Shown here: positions 10,961 through 22,092 of the stretch, piece by piece
How the letters are laid out: the number at the start of each line of letters is the position of its first letter
Numbering within the stretch: the first letter of the stretch is position 1
Source: Isoetes taiwanensis
Taxonomy: Eukaryota; Streptophyta; Lycopodiopsida; Isoetales; Isoetaceae
Length of the DNA: 64,000 nucleotides
Assembly: GCA_021234155.1 (NCBI GenBank)
Contig: JAJEKV010000826.1
Span: forward strand, 19,812-83,811
Reading direction: 5' to 3'
Notes under the pieces: model-generated
Told to the model about the DNA's origin: nothing
The model's database searches: none
Seen by the model: the letters and a program-made list of their open reading frames with translations, nothing else
Made by a program: the position numbers and the translations under genes

Positions 10961-11228
10961 AAATCACGTGGAATAAGGGCTTGAAAATGTTCTTTTATAA
11001 CCGATTAAAAAATGGATTCTCCTTTGAGGCTACCGAGAAAAAATATAAAAACTTTTAGTGTATTATCCTGGAAATTTTTTATTTTTCTTGCAGGAAAAAA
11101 ATTCCGGTAAAATTTTGACAGGAAATTAACACAAGTGGGCGGATTTTTAGGGGAGGGTCTCCTCTATTTTCGAACCACTCACTCAGACGCTATTATTTTA
11201 TAATAGCAAACAGCAACGACAAAGCGGT

Positions 11229-12306
11229 ATGGCCTTGCTCAGGTATTAAACCTTCTTCTTCCGTTTCTAAGTTCCATTTTTGCCTCTGTTTTATCTTGGT
11301 TTTTGTTGTTTCTTAGAAGGATCCTATTGGCGAGCTCAAACTACAAATGTTCTCCTGCTGGCCTGTTCAAATGCGCTAATAGACACTTGTCGACTGGCGC
11401 AAACCATACTTCTAAGAGGTTTGTTAACGCCATCCTTACTCTATGATGATGAAACTCCAAATTCATGTGTTACTATGTGGATCTATTGGGAAATTTAGGT
11501 TAGAGGGCAAGATAACAGTGATCACAGGTGCAGCAAATGGGATCGGAGCTAAAACAACAGAATTATTCACTCGTCATGGAGCAAAGGTGATTATTGGAGA
11601 CATTGATGATAAGAATGGAAGAGCTTTGGCAGAAAAATTAGGGGAAGGTAGTTTTTTTTCTCACTGTGATGTAAGAATGGAGGAGGACATCAAGGCCTTG
11701 GTAGATCTAGCAGTAAGCAAGCATGGCCGTCTTGATATTATGATAAACAATGCAGGAATCTTGTCTTCAAGTCCAACACCTACAACGTCCATAGTTGAGA
11801 TGGATGCTGGAGATCTAGACTGTGTGTTAAAGATCAATTTAGTAGGGATGGCTTTAGGGGTAAAACATGCAGCCAGAGTTATGATTCCTGCTAAATCTGG
11901 CTGTATACTTCTCACAGGAAGCTTGGCCACTGTAATAGCAGGGGGGGCATGTCATCCATATACCATCAGTAAACATGGAGCATTGGGTGTTGCCAGAACT
12001 GCTGCTGCTGAACTAGCCCAACATGGAATTAGGGTTAACTGCATTTCTCCAACCGCTGTTGATACTAAAGTTCTGGATCCTCTAAAGTTTCACCCTGCTG
12101 TTCATTCTTTCATTAGCCAAACTAAGGTTGATCCAGGACAGGGGCAAAGGCATGATCTGGCTACTCTGTTGCTCCTGCCTGAGGAGATTGCAGAGACTTT
12201 TCTAGCCATGGCTAGTGATGAAACTCGGTTTATAAGTGGCCAAAACATTGTGATTGATGGTAACCTTGGTAACTTGGGTCCATGGAACCTCTTCAAGCTT
12301 CCCTGA
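11229..12306 (+). CDS. Short-chain dehydrogenase/reductase, likely mitochondrial
   Basis: NAD(P)(H)-dependent SDR of the plant ABA2/momilactone A synthase-like group; the substrate cannot be told from sequence. Three exons: 11,229-11,242, 11,317-11,418 and 11,499-12,306, with GT-AG introns of 74 and 80 bases, giving 307 residues. The first two exons encode an Arg/Ser-rich, acid-poor leader (MALLRRILLASSNYKC, later RHLSTG), a plausible mitochondrial presequence. The second splice joins SKR to LEGKITVITG. Rossmann motifs follow: TGAANGIG, then VIIGDIDD, whose Asp favours NAD(H). NNAG, the catalytic GSL serine, YTISK (Tyr-x3-Lys) and a C-terminal SGQNIVIDGNLGNLG complete a normal-length enzyme. 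All catalytic residues are present and there are no stops. An intron-reading start at 11,443 is less likely. The upstream in-frame ATG of copy 2 is missing here, so translation likely starts at 11,229. Confidence 0.88.
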
Positions 12307-13519
12307 ACATCTCTAGTTTGCTTTCATCCTTCATGCCATTTCTAGTAGAGGATGTCTGGTCAGGTGTTGGTTGGTGTACTGATAATAATGTCCACGAATT
12401 GTATAGCAAGGTACTAAAATTATGTTCTCACACATACATGGTCTTGACACTATGGCACTTTTTGTGGGCCACGTATGATAACTAGATTTTGTGTGTCGGT
12501 TTTGAATACTGTTTGGCACATTCTCCTTAGATGGCAGAATATGTTGTTTGGACAAGCTTGATCGAGAATAAAACAGCATATGCCATATGGACATGTGATT
12601 TCTGCTGACAACCCACATGCTTTAAAGAACATAGGTTGGGACATTTGGATCTTTTTAGTAAATAACAAGCTAAGGAACTTAAGGGCTTGATGTGATTTAA
12701 GCATTTTAAGGCATATGGCCTTCCCTTGTGGCAATCACAGATAAAAATATGACGTTCCCATTCCCTTCCTATCATGTTAGTTCTGCTATCGTGTCCAGTC
12801 AACCTAAAAATCTTTGCTATAGTTTATCTTCTTGCAAGGATTTCAAATTAGTTTATCCTCTAGTTCGAGGTTTCCAGTGTGAGACAATATTCCAATATTC
12901 CAGGAGCCTACTTTCGAGAGTTTATTCAATGCAAACTGGGGGCAATGTGGTGTTGTGTGCCATCTATTGATGTTGCCAATGGTATGATGTAAACAATAAG
13001 TATTGCCAGGAAGGGCACTACTTAACATTGTTTTAACACTACTTAACATTGTTTTGATTAATGGTTATCTTTTCTTTTACATGATACGGTGAGCCAAAAA
13101 TGGAATCTCACTGTAATGCTAAATATAATGCTAAATCTAATGAACAGATCAAGCAAATTTCTCACCTTCTGGAATGTCTACATGGTCAATACCACATAGT
13201 TCCAATACATCCCCGCTCAAATATGTAATGTATTGTATTAAATCGCACCTTTTAAGCCCTCAGGCCATAGATGGAACAACAACAATGAAAACTAATTAAA
13301 AAAATAGACAATGAAGCCATTTGCTTCCATTTTCTCATGTATTTTATAGAGTTCAACTTCTTTTGGACCTCCAATAAGTGTGGGCATGGAATTTCATCTG
13401 ATTTCAGACCTAGATTTTTTTTAATAATTTACCTGTATAGGCCTCCGTATGTCCTGCTTGAATTTTAAGAAATGTGTATTTATACCAAAACTATAGAAAA
13501 ATTGCAAAGCATTCCATAA
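12307..13519. repeat. Block S, 3' flank of dehydrogenase copy 1
   Basis: 3' UTR and downstream sequence collinear with 25,500-26,727 in unit 2, with many small differences. No further gene is visible. Confidence 0.75.
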
Positions 13520-14835
13520 TGTTTCTGCAATCAAAAGGGGTATTTTTGTAACATATGATTTTTGAAGGTTTATTATGGTATTCGTATTAAAATACGTATA
13601 GGGATGATGCTGGCACCTGGGCCATGTTTAGAAACCAACGCGGAATTCCTTTGGTGGAAGTGCAGGGGTTTGCTCAGGTGCGGGCGGGCATATGCTAATT
13701 TCGGCCCCTGCTCCACCGGAATATGCTCTCTGGCTAAAGCTCCACCGTCAAAGGCAGGTTCGGTGTTCATTTCTGGCTATGGTGGTCAGAGCCAGCGAAG
13801 CAAGAAAATAACATTATAATATCGTGCTTCATAGCCGCTAAGTAGTGCGCCCTTAGTTTTCTTTCTCTGCGGTTTGCTGGAGCGATTTGGTTTTGAAGGG
13901 GATTTGGAACGGATTGGGGGCTCCTAAGGCGCTCCTGGCTCTATGTTTGGAAGCAAAAGAGCTTCTGGCAAGGAAAACTGCTTTGGGCTCTGCTTATTTT
14001 TTCCTTTGCGGTTCATAACAACAGTAGTCTCAGCAACTGCATGCATAATCTGATCAAGTGTCCAGTAGCCTCTAGTCATTTCATGTATGATCAAGCATCC
14101 ATACATGACAAAAAGAAAGACAAAATTCAAGTGTTCTTCACAAGCAGAAGGAAAGGAAATTTCAGAGTTACAGAAGAGGGCCTAAGATTCTTGAAAGAAC
14201 GGATGAAAATTAAGCGGGAAAAAGGGCACATATTGGTAAATTATTTGCAAATGTCAAAAATTTCCTTTTCACACTGCCATAGATGGTATAATGATTTTGC
14301 TGCCTACGGTTCTTTTGTTTTTGCAAATACAAATTTTTTTTCTTGCTAGGCCTATTTTGTTTGAAACATTTTTTTTTTTTTTTTTTTTTTTACCTTTGAA
14401 CAATCCCCAATAACCTTGACTCCATCTATCAAACCATTGGACAAGCCCCAAGCATCCCCTTTGTAAGATATTATGCATTTTTTCTATGTTCTTTGGTCTG
14501 CCCGTACTTAAGCTTCAGGAAAGCATTGAGCATTGGATTGGAACTGGGGTTCGATTCCCCAGGCTCATGTCATGATGGAATCCCGTTCATGTGTTTGAGC
14601 TATAAAGTATTGGATCAGTATTCTTGTGACCGCGACCTTTGCATGGATGCCGTAATATTATTTTAGCCAATGGTTGATGGTTTCATAGTGCCCCTTTAAA
14701 ATCGGGCCAACAAAGGCCAGTTTGACTCGAGAAAGACCCTAGATGGGTGAACAGGATCTGTGGAGGGGGAATATGCTACGAAATGTGCCACGATCCAGGG
14801 GCCCAGAAACAATTATACATGCTTTAACAATAATA
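13520..14835. mobile_element. Insertion in block S of unit 1 (absent from unit 2)
   Basis: Homology with unit 2 stops after CAAAGCATTC(C/G)ATA near 13,519 and resumes at TCAATGTTTTACA near 14,836, so about 1.3 kb is extra here. It includes GC-rich DNA (13.6-13.95 kb), a T-rich run near 14,370, and a tRNA T-arm-like hairpin CTGGGGTTCGATTCCCCAG at 14,544-14,562. No transposase or clear terminal repeats were found. Confidence 0.55.
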
Positions 14836-15130
14836 CAATTAAATCAATGTTTTACAAAGTCTACTATCAAAGAAAGTATAAAACTTTCACAACACAAATC
14901 TTTATATTAGAAACGTCCTTCTAGTTTTTTCAGTATCATGCAGAGTGACATTGAATACAATGCAGCATAGTCTCCATAGTTGCACCAGCAACAGAATCTC
15001 CCACAATTTAGAATACATGTGTTACATGCAGAACACTTCATTTGCTAAGCAATTTTTTACTTGCATTACCATAAGAAGAATGTTAGAATCAAGAAATGAC
15101 GAAATGCAACAGAAAGCATTCTTATTACTC
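14836..15130. repeat. Block S, right edge, copy 1
   Basis: Collinear with 26,745-27,030 (AAAGTATAAAACTTTCACAA, ACATTGAATACAATGCA, ACCATAAGAAGAATGTTAGA). Noncoding. Confidence 0.8.
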
Positions 15131-15444
15131 ACATTTTTTAGTCCAGCAACTCATAATCTCTGTAAAGAAAGATTATAAAAGTTCGATCTACTTATGTCAT
15201 GATTTTTTGCTGCATGCAACACATGTATTTGTAAAGTTTGCAAATCCCTTGCCTTCAAGCCTTTAGGCTTGAAATGCGCACCTAAAGCACAGACAAGACA
15301 ATGAATATAGTTACATCTCAAGAAATAACAAGATATATCTCTAGATTACAAAATAGTTTGCAAATATTAGCAAAGGTTATGGTTCTGCACTTCTAAACAC
15401 TACAGAACAAAAACAAAGTTATAAAAAAATAAAAAACAAAAAAG

Positions 15445-15501
<57 letters not shown>

Positions 15502-15605
15502 AAAAATACGACAACATTTTAAGAGCTTACCAAAAGTTACGAAACATTGCGAATAAAGGTTTGATCTCAACAATTGCACTAAAGCCATGCTCAATATCAC
15601 ATGTG
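15131..15605. other. Spacer with a long A run
   Basis: No gene. Positions about 15,445-15,500 are an uninterrupted run of about 56 A bases preceded by A-rich DNA. It may be the tail of a retroposed sequence or an expanded mononucleotide tract. Confidence 0.6.
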
Positions 15606-15760
15606 GCAGTTGGTCGGGCCTGACCAGCTAAATGTAACGTGTTCGAATTTGATCATATATTGGACATCTCTGAACAGTATGACATTCATCTTCATCTTCA
15701 ACATCAACAAAACAGATTGCATGCTTCTTGTTTTCTTAAATATCTTAAACAAGCTCCATT
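15606..15760 (-). mobile_element. Old LINE fragment (zinc-finger end)
   Basis: Weak but extended nucleotide similarity to the C-terminal coding end of the minus-strand LINE at 27,350-27,470 (GACCAGCT-AA, then CGAAT-T--TCATAT, GGACA-CT, CATTC-TCTTC). It is much more diverged and has no open frame. Both copies lie after block S, so the insertion may predate the duplication. Confidence 0.45.
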
Positions 15761-16379
15761 GAATATGAAGCACAAACGAATGAGCAGCATAAAGGAAAAT
15801 GATTTGCCAAATGAAAATGAACAGCATATGCGGCATGTTCCATAGCATGCTGAAATAGACACGCAAAAGCACTTATGTGGTAGTTTTTGAGTTCTGTACG
15901 AGCTAAAGAAATCTTGTTACTATAACTTGAAGTGTAGAGGCAGTATTAGTTACAATTTCCAAACCTTGGTTCTTAAATTCATTCGGGAATTTAGCTTGTC
16001 ATTCCCTCCACTCCCTTTGAGACTCCTCTCTCTTTTGCGCCGATCTGTTCCACATGGTACTCGTTGTCTTTCCTTTCTAGTGCTATAATTAGGTTGAACT
16101 ACACTACTGTCACCCTATATGTCAATACCATCTGGACTGTCTTGTTCATCTTCATCTTCCTGTATAACCTCTGTACGTAAGTTACTATTTGAGTAAATAA
16201 ACATGGAAAGTAAAATGCATAATAACATTTACAAATCTGATCGTGGTAATGGAATAGAAAATGATGTAGGAACAGAAGACCCAATCACCAATCCAATAGG
16301 ATTGACATCGCTCTTCTCACTACACTAGCTATCCCTAGCTTCATATACATGTAAAAAGACTCTGAGGTAACCCAACATC
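15761..16379. other. Spacer, no gene recognised
   Basis: No recognisable coding or repeat feature beyond short A/T-rich runs. Confidence 0.3.
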
Positions 16380-16710
16380 CTTACACTTAGAAAAGATCAT
16401 CTACTAATAGCCATCACGTCCACTTGGAATCTCCTTCATGTAATCATGATTTTTTTTGAAATCCTGTCAATGTCTCCCACTTTGCTAAACATGCCTTGGC
16501 AGACCTCCGCACATCATGTTGCCAACAAAAGTCTTCTATTTCTAACCATCTCACTTCTTTTCGCTTGTATTTCTCTCTCATTTGCAGCTTGGAGCACCAT
16601 CAATTCATGCATTTTCCAATGCGTAGTGGCATATTGCCTTGGTTCCATGGCTTGAGGAGCACATTGCCCTGAGGCAAGGATGTTGCATCCTGTGTACCAT
16701 GCTGCCCCTG
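16380..16710 (-). pseudogene. Trihelix (GT/Myb-SANT-like) domain remnant
   Basis: On the minus strand, scattered over frames: HWKMHELMVLQAA..., IQAKRSEM, W-AEVC, KACLAKWETLTGFQKK, and DYMKEIPSGRDGYW. The order and spacing (AKR-E early, C--KWE-L, then the K-IPSG-D-YW end) are those of plant trihelix or PIF/Harbinger-associated Myb-like DNA-binding domains. Stops and shifts between the pieces show that it is dead. Upstream minus sequence (16,710-16,800) has a Gln/Gly-rich repeat of LPQG type. Confidence 0.45.
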
Positions 16711-18020
16711 AGGCAGGGCTGTTGTAGGTAGTACATTGGGATGGCAAACATTATCCAAGCATTGAGTTTCAAGCACAACATCCTCTTCACAATCTTGTAA
16801 CAACTCAGTAAAGGTTCCCTGCAGATGTAATTAGTTAGAAATACAAATGTCTCAATCTTTACAAATCTCTCAATCGTGTTCTCAATCCATTTGTCTCAAT
16901 CCATCCATCTTCTTTCCAGCCTGATTTGGGTTTCTGCTACACTAGGCTTTATATAAAATTGTACCACATTCTTATGTATCCTCCACCAACTTTATCTATT
17001 CTATATAAGATACATAAAGCAACTCAAAATATAAGAACTAAACAGAACCTAGAATACAAATCATACCTGGTTTACTGAGAAAGACCTGAAGCCATGCATT
17101 TGCCTTACAAAACTAACGTTTCGATTGCTGCCTCTCATGATGAGAGCAACAAGAAAAGTTCTCGAAAGATGCTGCTTTGAAGAAATTTGCTGCCTCATTC
17201 TGTATTGGCGCCAAATTCGTGGAGGGTGCAATACCAAATTCTAACAAGAAGGATGATGTGTTGCTTTCTACCCAACAAAGCAAGGGGGGCGATTTGGAAA
17301 TTCAGAAGCTCCGCAATCCATCTAAACTCGAAGTCCAAGCCCTTGCCATGTCAACAAAATTCAACGCTAGTGAATATAATGGGAATATACAAACCACGCC
17401 TATAACTTGCCAGCTGGCACAGTTACCAGCCTTTTTTGGTCTAATGGAGATACAACCTTACTATCCACGTCCTAAGTACTATATTGTAAATATAGATCAT
17501 TATCCACGTCCTTGGGATGTAAGTGAACGTAAAAATAAAGCTATATAAAGAGGTAAGGAGAAAAGAGATGGATAGAATAGGAACAATGCTAAGGGCTACC
17601 CTAAATAACAAATCAAATGGGAACATTGTGCTCCTCAATTTTCATTTAATTCATTGTGTGCTTTAGATGATTTTCAATCTCCACAATAAAATTTGGAAAA
17701 ACACAAAAGCTCTCTGTAATCCATTTTGAACACGGAGGTGATCTTATGCCATCCTGCAACATTTGTACTTATGATCATATCTAATTGAGTTTCTATCTTT
17801 TGAAAAAGGGAGGGGGCACGGACCATGAGTTTTGTGGCGGCAAAAACACATATGTCAATAATATTCCCTCAAGAAGAAATCCATTCATCAAAGCAATAGG
17901 TAATTCCTCAATATCCACGGCCCCCAAAAAATATGAATACCAAAGAAGCCAAGAAGTGCATGTTATATGAACCCCTGCACAACATAAACACTAAAACACA
18001 TACATGAGATTAAAAAAAAA
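16711..18020. other. Spacer, no gene recognised
   Basis: No recognised gene. A plus-strand open frame at 17,177-17,548 has no family resemblance and no neighbouring exons. The motif TATCCACGTCCT occurs twice near 17,461 and 17,501. Confidence 0.3.
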
Positions 18021-18026
18021 CCTCTA

Positions 18027-18177
18027 AAATAAAAGGGAGGTCCATCGCGGTGGTGGTTTCGTGTGTAAGGCCTTTGATTGAGGTGATTCCCACCAGGGTT
18101 CAAAACCCACTGGCTACCATGGGAGACGTGGGTGACCAACCATGCCTTCAAAATAAATGAATAAATAAATAAAAGGG
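18027..18177 (+). mobile_element. SINE with target-site duplication
   Basis: About 129 bases (18,038-18,166) with a B-box-like GGGTTCAAAACCC in the middle and an A-rich tail of AAAT units. It is flanked by the exact 11-base duplication AAATAAAAGGG at 18,027-18,037 and 18,167-18,177. A tail of this type plus a target-site duplication is the signature of LINE-mobilised SINE insertion. The A box is poorly preserved. Confidence 0.7.
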
Positions 18178-18339
18178 TTGGTCATGCGTGCCATGCGAAA
18201 CAATAAGCATGAGAGAGAAGGAAGGAAGGAAGCATATTTTAACGTCACACCTCTAGGCATATTTTAGCATGAGAGAGAGTTAATTAATTAATTATACATA
18301 ATCAAACGAAGGGGAGGGTGGTTAAAGAGGAAAAGAAAG

Positions 18340-18860
18340 GAAACAACTGAGACAAAGAAGAAACGCCGATTTGAGAAGCTGAAGAAGACTCTTGCTATAA
18401 AAACTAAACCAGATTCTTAAAATGCCTGCAAAACATGCATGCATGCTTCACCGCATGAGAATATCGATCCTATGGAGTGGATCGATTAGCATTCTCATGA
18501 GGACTCGCATCATGCATCCAAACTTCCGATAAGAGGAGAACTCTGCTTAATTTTTAAGAGTCATGAAGGATGAAAGAAAACAGCCTCAATCGAGACAACC
18601 AGGTGGGGATGGAGAGAGGAGAATGAAAAACATCAAGAATGGTCTACGCATATAAAAAGAAGCCTCTCCCCTGTATGGGTCAAAAGGAAAAGAAAGAAAA
18701 CCGTTGTGACGAAGAAGAAATGCCGATTTGAGAAGCCGATGTAGATGTTTATCATTAAAAAACTAAATCAGACGTCCAAAAATACATGCAAAACATGCAT
18801 GCATGTATGCTCCTCCTCATGAGAATATCGGTTCTACGGAATGGATTGATTAGCATAGAG
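18340..18860. repeat. Local 340-bp-spaced duplication with hairpins
   Basis: The motif GCCGATTTGAGAAGC through ATGCATGCATG to CATGAGAATATCG is present twice, at about 18,366-18,500 and 18,720-18,855. In the first copy CATGAGAAT (18,454-18,462) pairs with ATTCTCATG (18,491-18,499), and ATCGATCC (18,463-18,470) with GGATCGAT (18,479-18,486). The second copy is decayed on its right arm. Confidence 0.6.
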
Positions 18861-19624
18861 AACGGTGCGAAGGTACTGTAAATAGAACAAGGAAATATAG
18901 CCTACAAATACTAGGTGGAGATGATGATGATATAATAAGGTGATCTAATAACCAAAGCACATATCAATAGGTGAATGATAAAAAACGACTATTCGATCCC
19001 CTATGTGTATTGTCCACTTATGTGCTAAGCGAGCATCACATACTTTGATCAACTCAAAACTCTGTTGGGCTACTTGCTGTAATGTCAAATCTTCATGCAT
19101 CGAGAACAGCTCATCCAACAAATATGCCCATCCAACAGCTTTCGATGCCCTGAGTAAACTCCCATGTGAAATATGCACCCAAACCAAAGGGGGTTTCAAG
19201 GGGGTTTTAATCTAATAGTGTTGGATGTAATGGTTTGTGTTAATTAATTTTAATAGTAGATGCCCGGAGGAAAGAAGAACGTGGAAATGACGGGAAGGGA
19301 AAGAAAAAACGAATAGGATATATGCTATGAATTAGTATGTTTATTTTCGGAGGGAGAGAATGGATGCAAACAATTACTATTATTATGAGAATTGTTGAGA
19401 TAGTTTAAAAATTTGCTAAAAATTACAATGTGTTTGAGAAGCAGATTGCCGAGATTTTAATGAATATTGAATCTAGCAAGTTAAATCACCTAATAAGCAA
19501 TTTGTCTTGTTTTGTGATTAGTATAGAAACAAAAAAAAAAAGTAACTCAAACATTAAGAAGTCCATGATTTGTATTTTGTTTATCATGACAAACTTCGAT
19601 GCAATAAACCCTAATGGAACTATG
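18861..19624. other. Spacer with one unexplained open stretch
   Basis: A minus-strand open frame at 18,945-19,199 (containing LQQVAQQSFELIKVCDARLA) has exon-like composition but no family I can name. The rest is AT-rich and noncoding. Confidence 0.25.
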
Positions 19625-20145
19625 TTCTACACACACGAGATTATTCGCCATTGGTTAAGGTGGCTACATGATTTTGCTAAAATATTGTCTTTATGACATC
19701 TTATAGACTCCACTTGTTTTGTGTATTAAGTATGCAAGTAGTTATCACATATATCACCACATCAGAGTGAAGTTCTTGCATATTCTCCTGCTCAACTTTG
19801 TCAATTGCATGTGCAAAAAATACCACTCAAATTCAGCTATTGTCAATTCTTAGGATAAACTTTCTGGACAAAACAAGGGTATGCAACACATATCTGGCAC
19901 TAGTACATCTTAGGGAGAAGAAAAAAATAAATTGAATTTCCTGCCCGCTATTGTCTTCATATCATATAGTTATAACATTCTCAAATAGTTTGCTTCATAA
20001 TCGAGCAGGAACAACATTGCAATCTGCTTTATCTGTGTAACTCTAGCATTTGCTATTCTAAGGAAAGTTTCTTATGCACAAATATCAACATCACCATTGA
20101 GCTGAATAAATGAATACAATGTCCCATAGGGGTACACAACAATGT
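19625..20145. repeat. Segmental duplication block B, copy 1
   Basis: Collinear with 28,628-29,155 (ACACGAGATTATTCGCC, CACATCAGAGTGA, CAACACATATCTGGCACTAG). Noncoding in both copies. It is the last block of tandem unit 1. Confidence 0.85.
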
Positions 20146-20852
20146 GCATTCGTTATATCAAAAGCTGGTTGATGTTGACATTGTCCCCCCTCGGGCTGGC
20201 CAACAGCTCCACATTCCCCCTCCTCAGTGGAAGCATATGTGGTCCTGGGTCTGGATAAATTGCTCCATCCCAAAGTTTCTACCTTATGGTGGCAACTCCT
20301 TCACAGATGTCTATGGGTTAATGTGTTGGTTCATAAGTTTTATCCCCCCGCATTTCGGGACCTCGCCCCATCGTAAAGCGACAAGTTGAGAGTCTCGGGC
20401 ACTGCTTCTTTCTATGTTACCAAGTTCAACCAGTTTGGTCATGGTTACTATCTCTCTTCCATGTGGTCTTGACTAGCCAGCAGGTGCTTCTCGCCATTTA
20501 TCCTTCCGCTTGGAACAGCTTGCAGCAACAGGCTTTCCACTTAGCTTCAGCTGGTTGTTGTGGTCTATTTGGAAAGGAAGACGAATGTGTATCTTCAAAA
20601 GCTTATCAATTAGTGTCGACCAACTACTCCATGAGGCGCAAGACAGATTGGTGAAGGCATACCTATGTTCCCAGCTTGCTCCTAAGAAAAAACATTTGAT
20701 TTTTGAGGAATATTTGGGTATCTTATCTTATGCATAGACAGGTGGCTGCACTCAGTGGATTATCTTTGTCTGCTGAGATTTTATTCCTGTCTCTGCATCT
20801 ATGTGTGTACTTTGGAATACTGAATAAGAGTTTGTTGTCCTTGAAAAAAAAG
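20146..20852 (+). mobile_element. 5'-truncated LINE end with poly(A)
   Basis: Encodes, across shifted frames, the C-terminal reverse-transcriptase zinc-binding region typical of plant L1-type LINEs (a LLHRCL-like start, VWSWL, LWSIWKGRRMCIF, QDRLVKAYL). About 150 bases of 3' UTR and a short A tail follow at 20,844-20,850, immediately before block A of unit 2. It therefore sits exactly at the junction between tandem units. It is coding-dead. Confidence 0.6.
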
Positions 20853-21860
20853 AAGAAATTATATGGCCCATCGGGTTGCTTGATGGTTATTTCTAATGTC
20901 ATGATTTCTAAATCTGCAGATTCACAGCCAGCTTTGAATTGATTGAGCTTGTGAAGAAATTGGGGCCAGCCTTGAAATGATTGAGGTTATGAAGATATTT
21001 GAAACCCGAGTGCATCTTCCATAGGTACATAGATCAATTTTTCAAGGGATTTCTTTGCATTTATGAAGGATAGATGGAGAAATGCCATAGTACAGCTTAT
21101 ATCTATGGCTGCATAATTTTGCATAGCAGCCCATATTTGGTCGCTTTGAGTGATCAACTATTGCTTAAATATTAAAATTTGAGGGGCAATTTAGTGCATA
21201 TAGATGGGTTTTAATCTATTGCATCCAGTGCACTTGGGTATACAACCATTCTGTTGGGACACTTTAAATCACAATAACCATTTAGGTTGTTATCTTGCTT
21301 CCGAGAGTGAGAGTCTTTTGAGCACTGGAAAAAATGGAAATAACAGGCCAAGAGGAAATTATGCATGACGAAGGCCATCAGTTGTACCATGCCCAGAACA
21401 AAGAATCCAAGATCTTTAAACAGAATCAATCTCAAAATTGAATAAAGCACAAAAAAGACTTTTATCCAAAATGAAGAGATTAGGCCAAATGCTCATAAGA
21501 TCCTTGATCATCAAAGAGGTATCAAAAGATCTACCAAAGGCCAACCAACTTAGAAGAAAGATATAGTGATGTGACTTAACATATGGAAGATAGCTAGTGG
21601 GCAGAGGAAAACTTATGGCAACCTGAACTGCCAAAGGTTTGTAGCTTTCAGTGATTTGGTGTGCATCATCAACAGACTGAACTGCTTGTCCAACTTCAGC
21701 CCGTAAATCTTGTATGGTCTTATCTTGTTCTGCAACCTTGCGATGAAGTTTATTATCCGTGCATGTGGTAGGACTTGCATGAAAAGGGGAGGCGTCAAAA
21801 GAAGCGATCTGTAGCTTGATCTGTAGCTTGAGTCTGAGGTCGGGGACCAATAAAGAGACA
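20853..21860. repeat. Segmental duplication block A, copy 2
   Basis: Direct-orientation copy of 5009-6058, over 90 percent identical by eye. It is the first block of unit 2. Confidence 0.85.
21623..21860 (-). pseudogene. Isolated exon of an unidentified protein (copy 2)
   Basis: Second copy of the exon at 5774-6058. It keeps the donor CAG/GTTGCC and the frame encoding KLHRKVAEQDKTIQDL and QSVDDAHQITESYKPLA. The N-terminal part is altered by loss of about 23 bases and a 12-base duplication of an AAGCTACAGATC unit, and homology ends before the exon's acceptor. Function unknown. Confidence 0.4.
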
Positions 21861-21954
21861 TGCACGTTTATAGTGTTTACATATCATAAAACGTTAAAAT
21901 TTTCACAAAGTTAAGTAGAGTTAAGTCCTATACAAGCACAATGGTTGGACTTCT

Positions 21955-22092
21955 CACATGCATCTCAATTTGAAATTCAGCATACCCTGGAGAAAACAAC
22001 CTAGTTGCAAATGCTCTTTCCCGAATAAAGTATATCAATGGAATGGTTTCTTTAGAATGGGATCGCTTACCGCTGGATCATCCATTGAGGTA
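21955..22092 (+). mobile_element. Ty3/gypsy RNase H-end fragment
   Basis: QFEIQH followed, after a one-base shift, by YPGENNLVANALSR and an IKYINGMVSLEWDRL tail. The GENNLVANALSR motif is the standard end of the gypsy RNase H region (PGKxNxVADALSR). No LTR is nearby. Confidence 0.65.

Larger units (their letters stand above)
9000..11205. mobile_element. Repeat-rich insertion upstream of the dehydrogenase
   Basis: Comparison with unit 2 shows about 2.2 kb of extra DNA between TTAATAGTTGTATTC and AGCAAACAGCAAC. Contents left to right: tandem-like 'ctactaattccaaactatcac' units (about 9070-9600), TTCTAGAA-rich repeats (about 9640-10,330), a tRNA-like SINE-type segment (about 10,370-10,545), and an array built on 'tcttttataatagcaaacatgg' (about 10,566-10,960). 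The segment CACTCACTCAGAC followed by TTTATAATAGCAAAC occurs near both 10,566 and 11,176. No transposase is visible. It could be several nested nonautonomous insertions, or unit 2 could have lost it. Confidence 0.7.

Noticed and set aside
13617-13940. hAT-type MITE suggested by GGGCCATGTTTAGAAACC
   Set aside because: The second copy of the motif (CTGGCTCTATGTTTGG) is in direct, not inverted, orientation, so no terminal inverted repeat exists.
14544-14562. tRNA gene suggested by a perfect T-arm CTGGGGTTCGATTCCCCAG
   Set aside because: No matching acceptor stem, D arm or anticodon arm at the right distance upstream; more likely a SINE or tRNA-like scrap.
15400-15600. Minus-strand open frame rich in Phe
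   Set aside because: It is the translation of the 56-base A run.
17177-17548. 123-codon plus-strand open frame
   Set aside because: No family resemblance, no supporting exons and ordinary AT-rich composition; likely chance.
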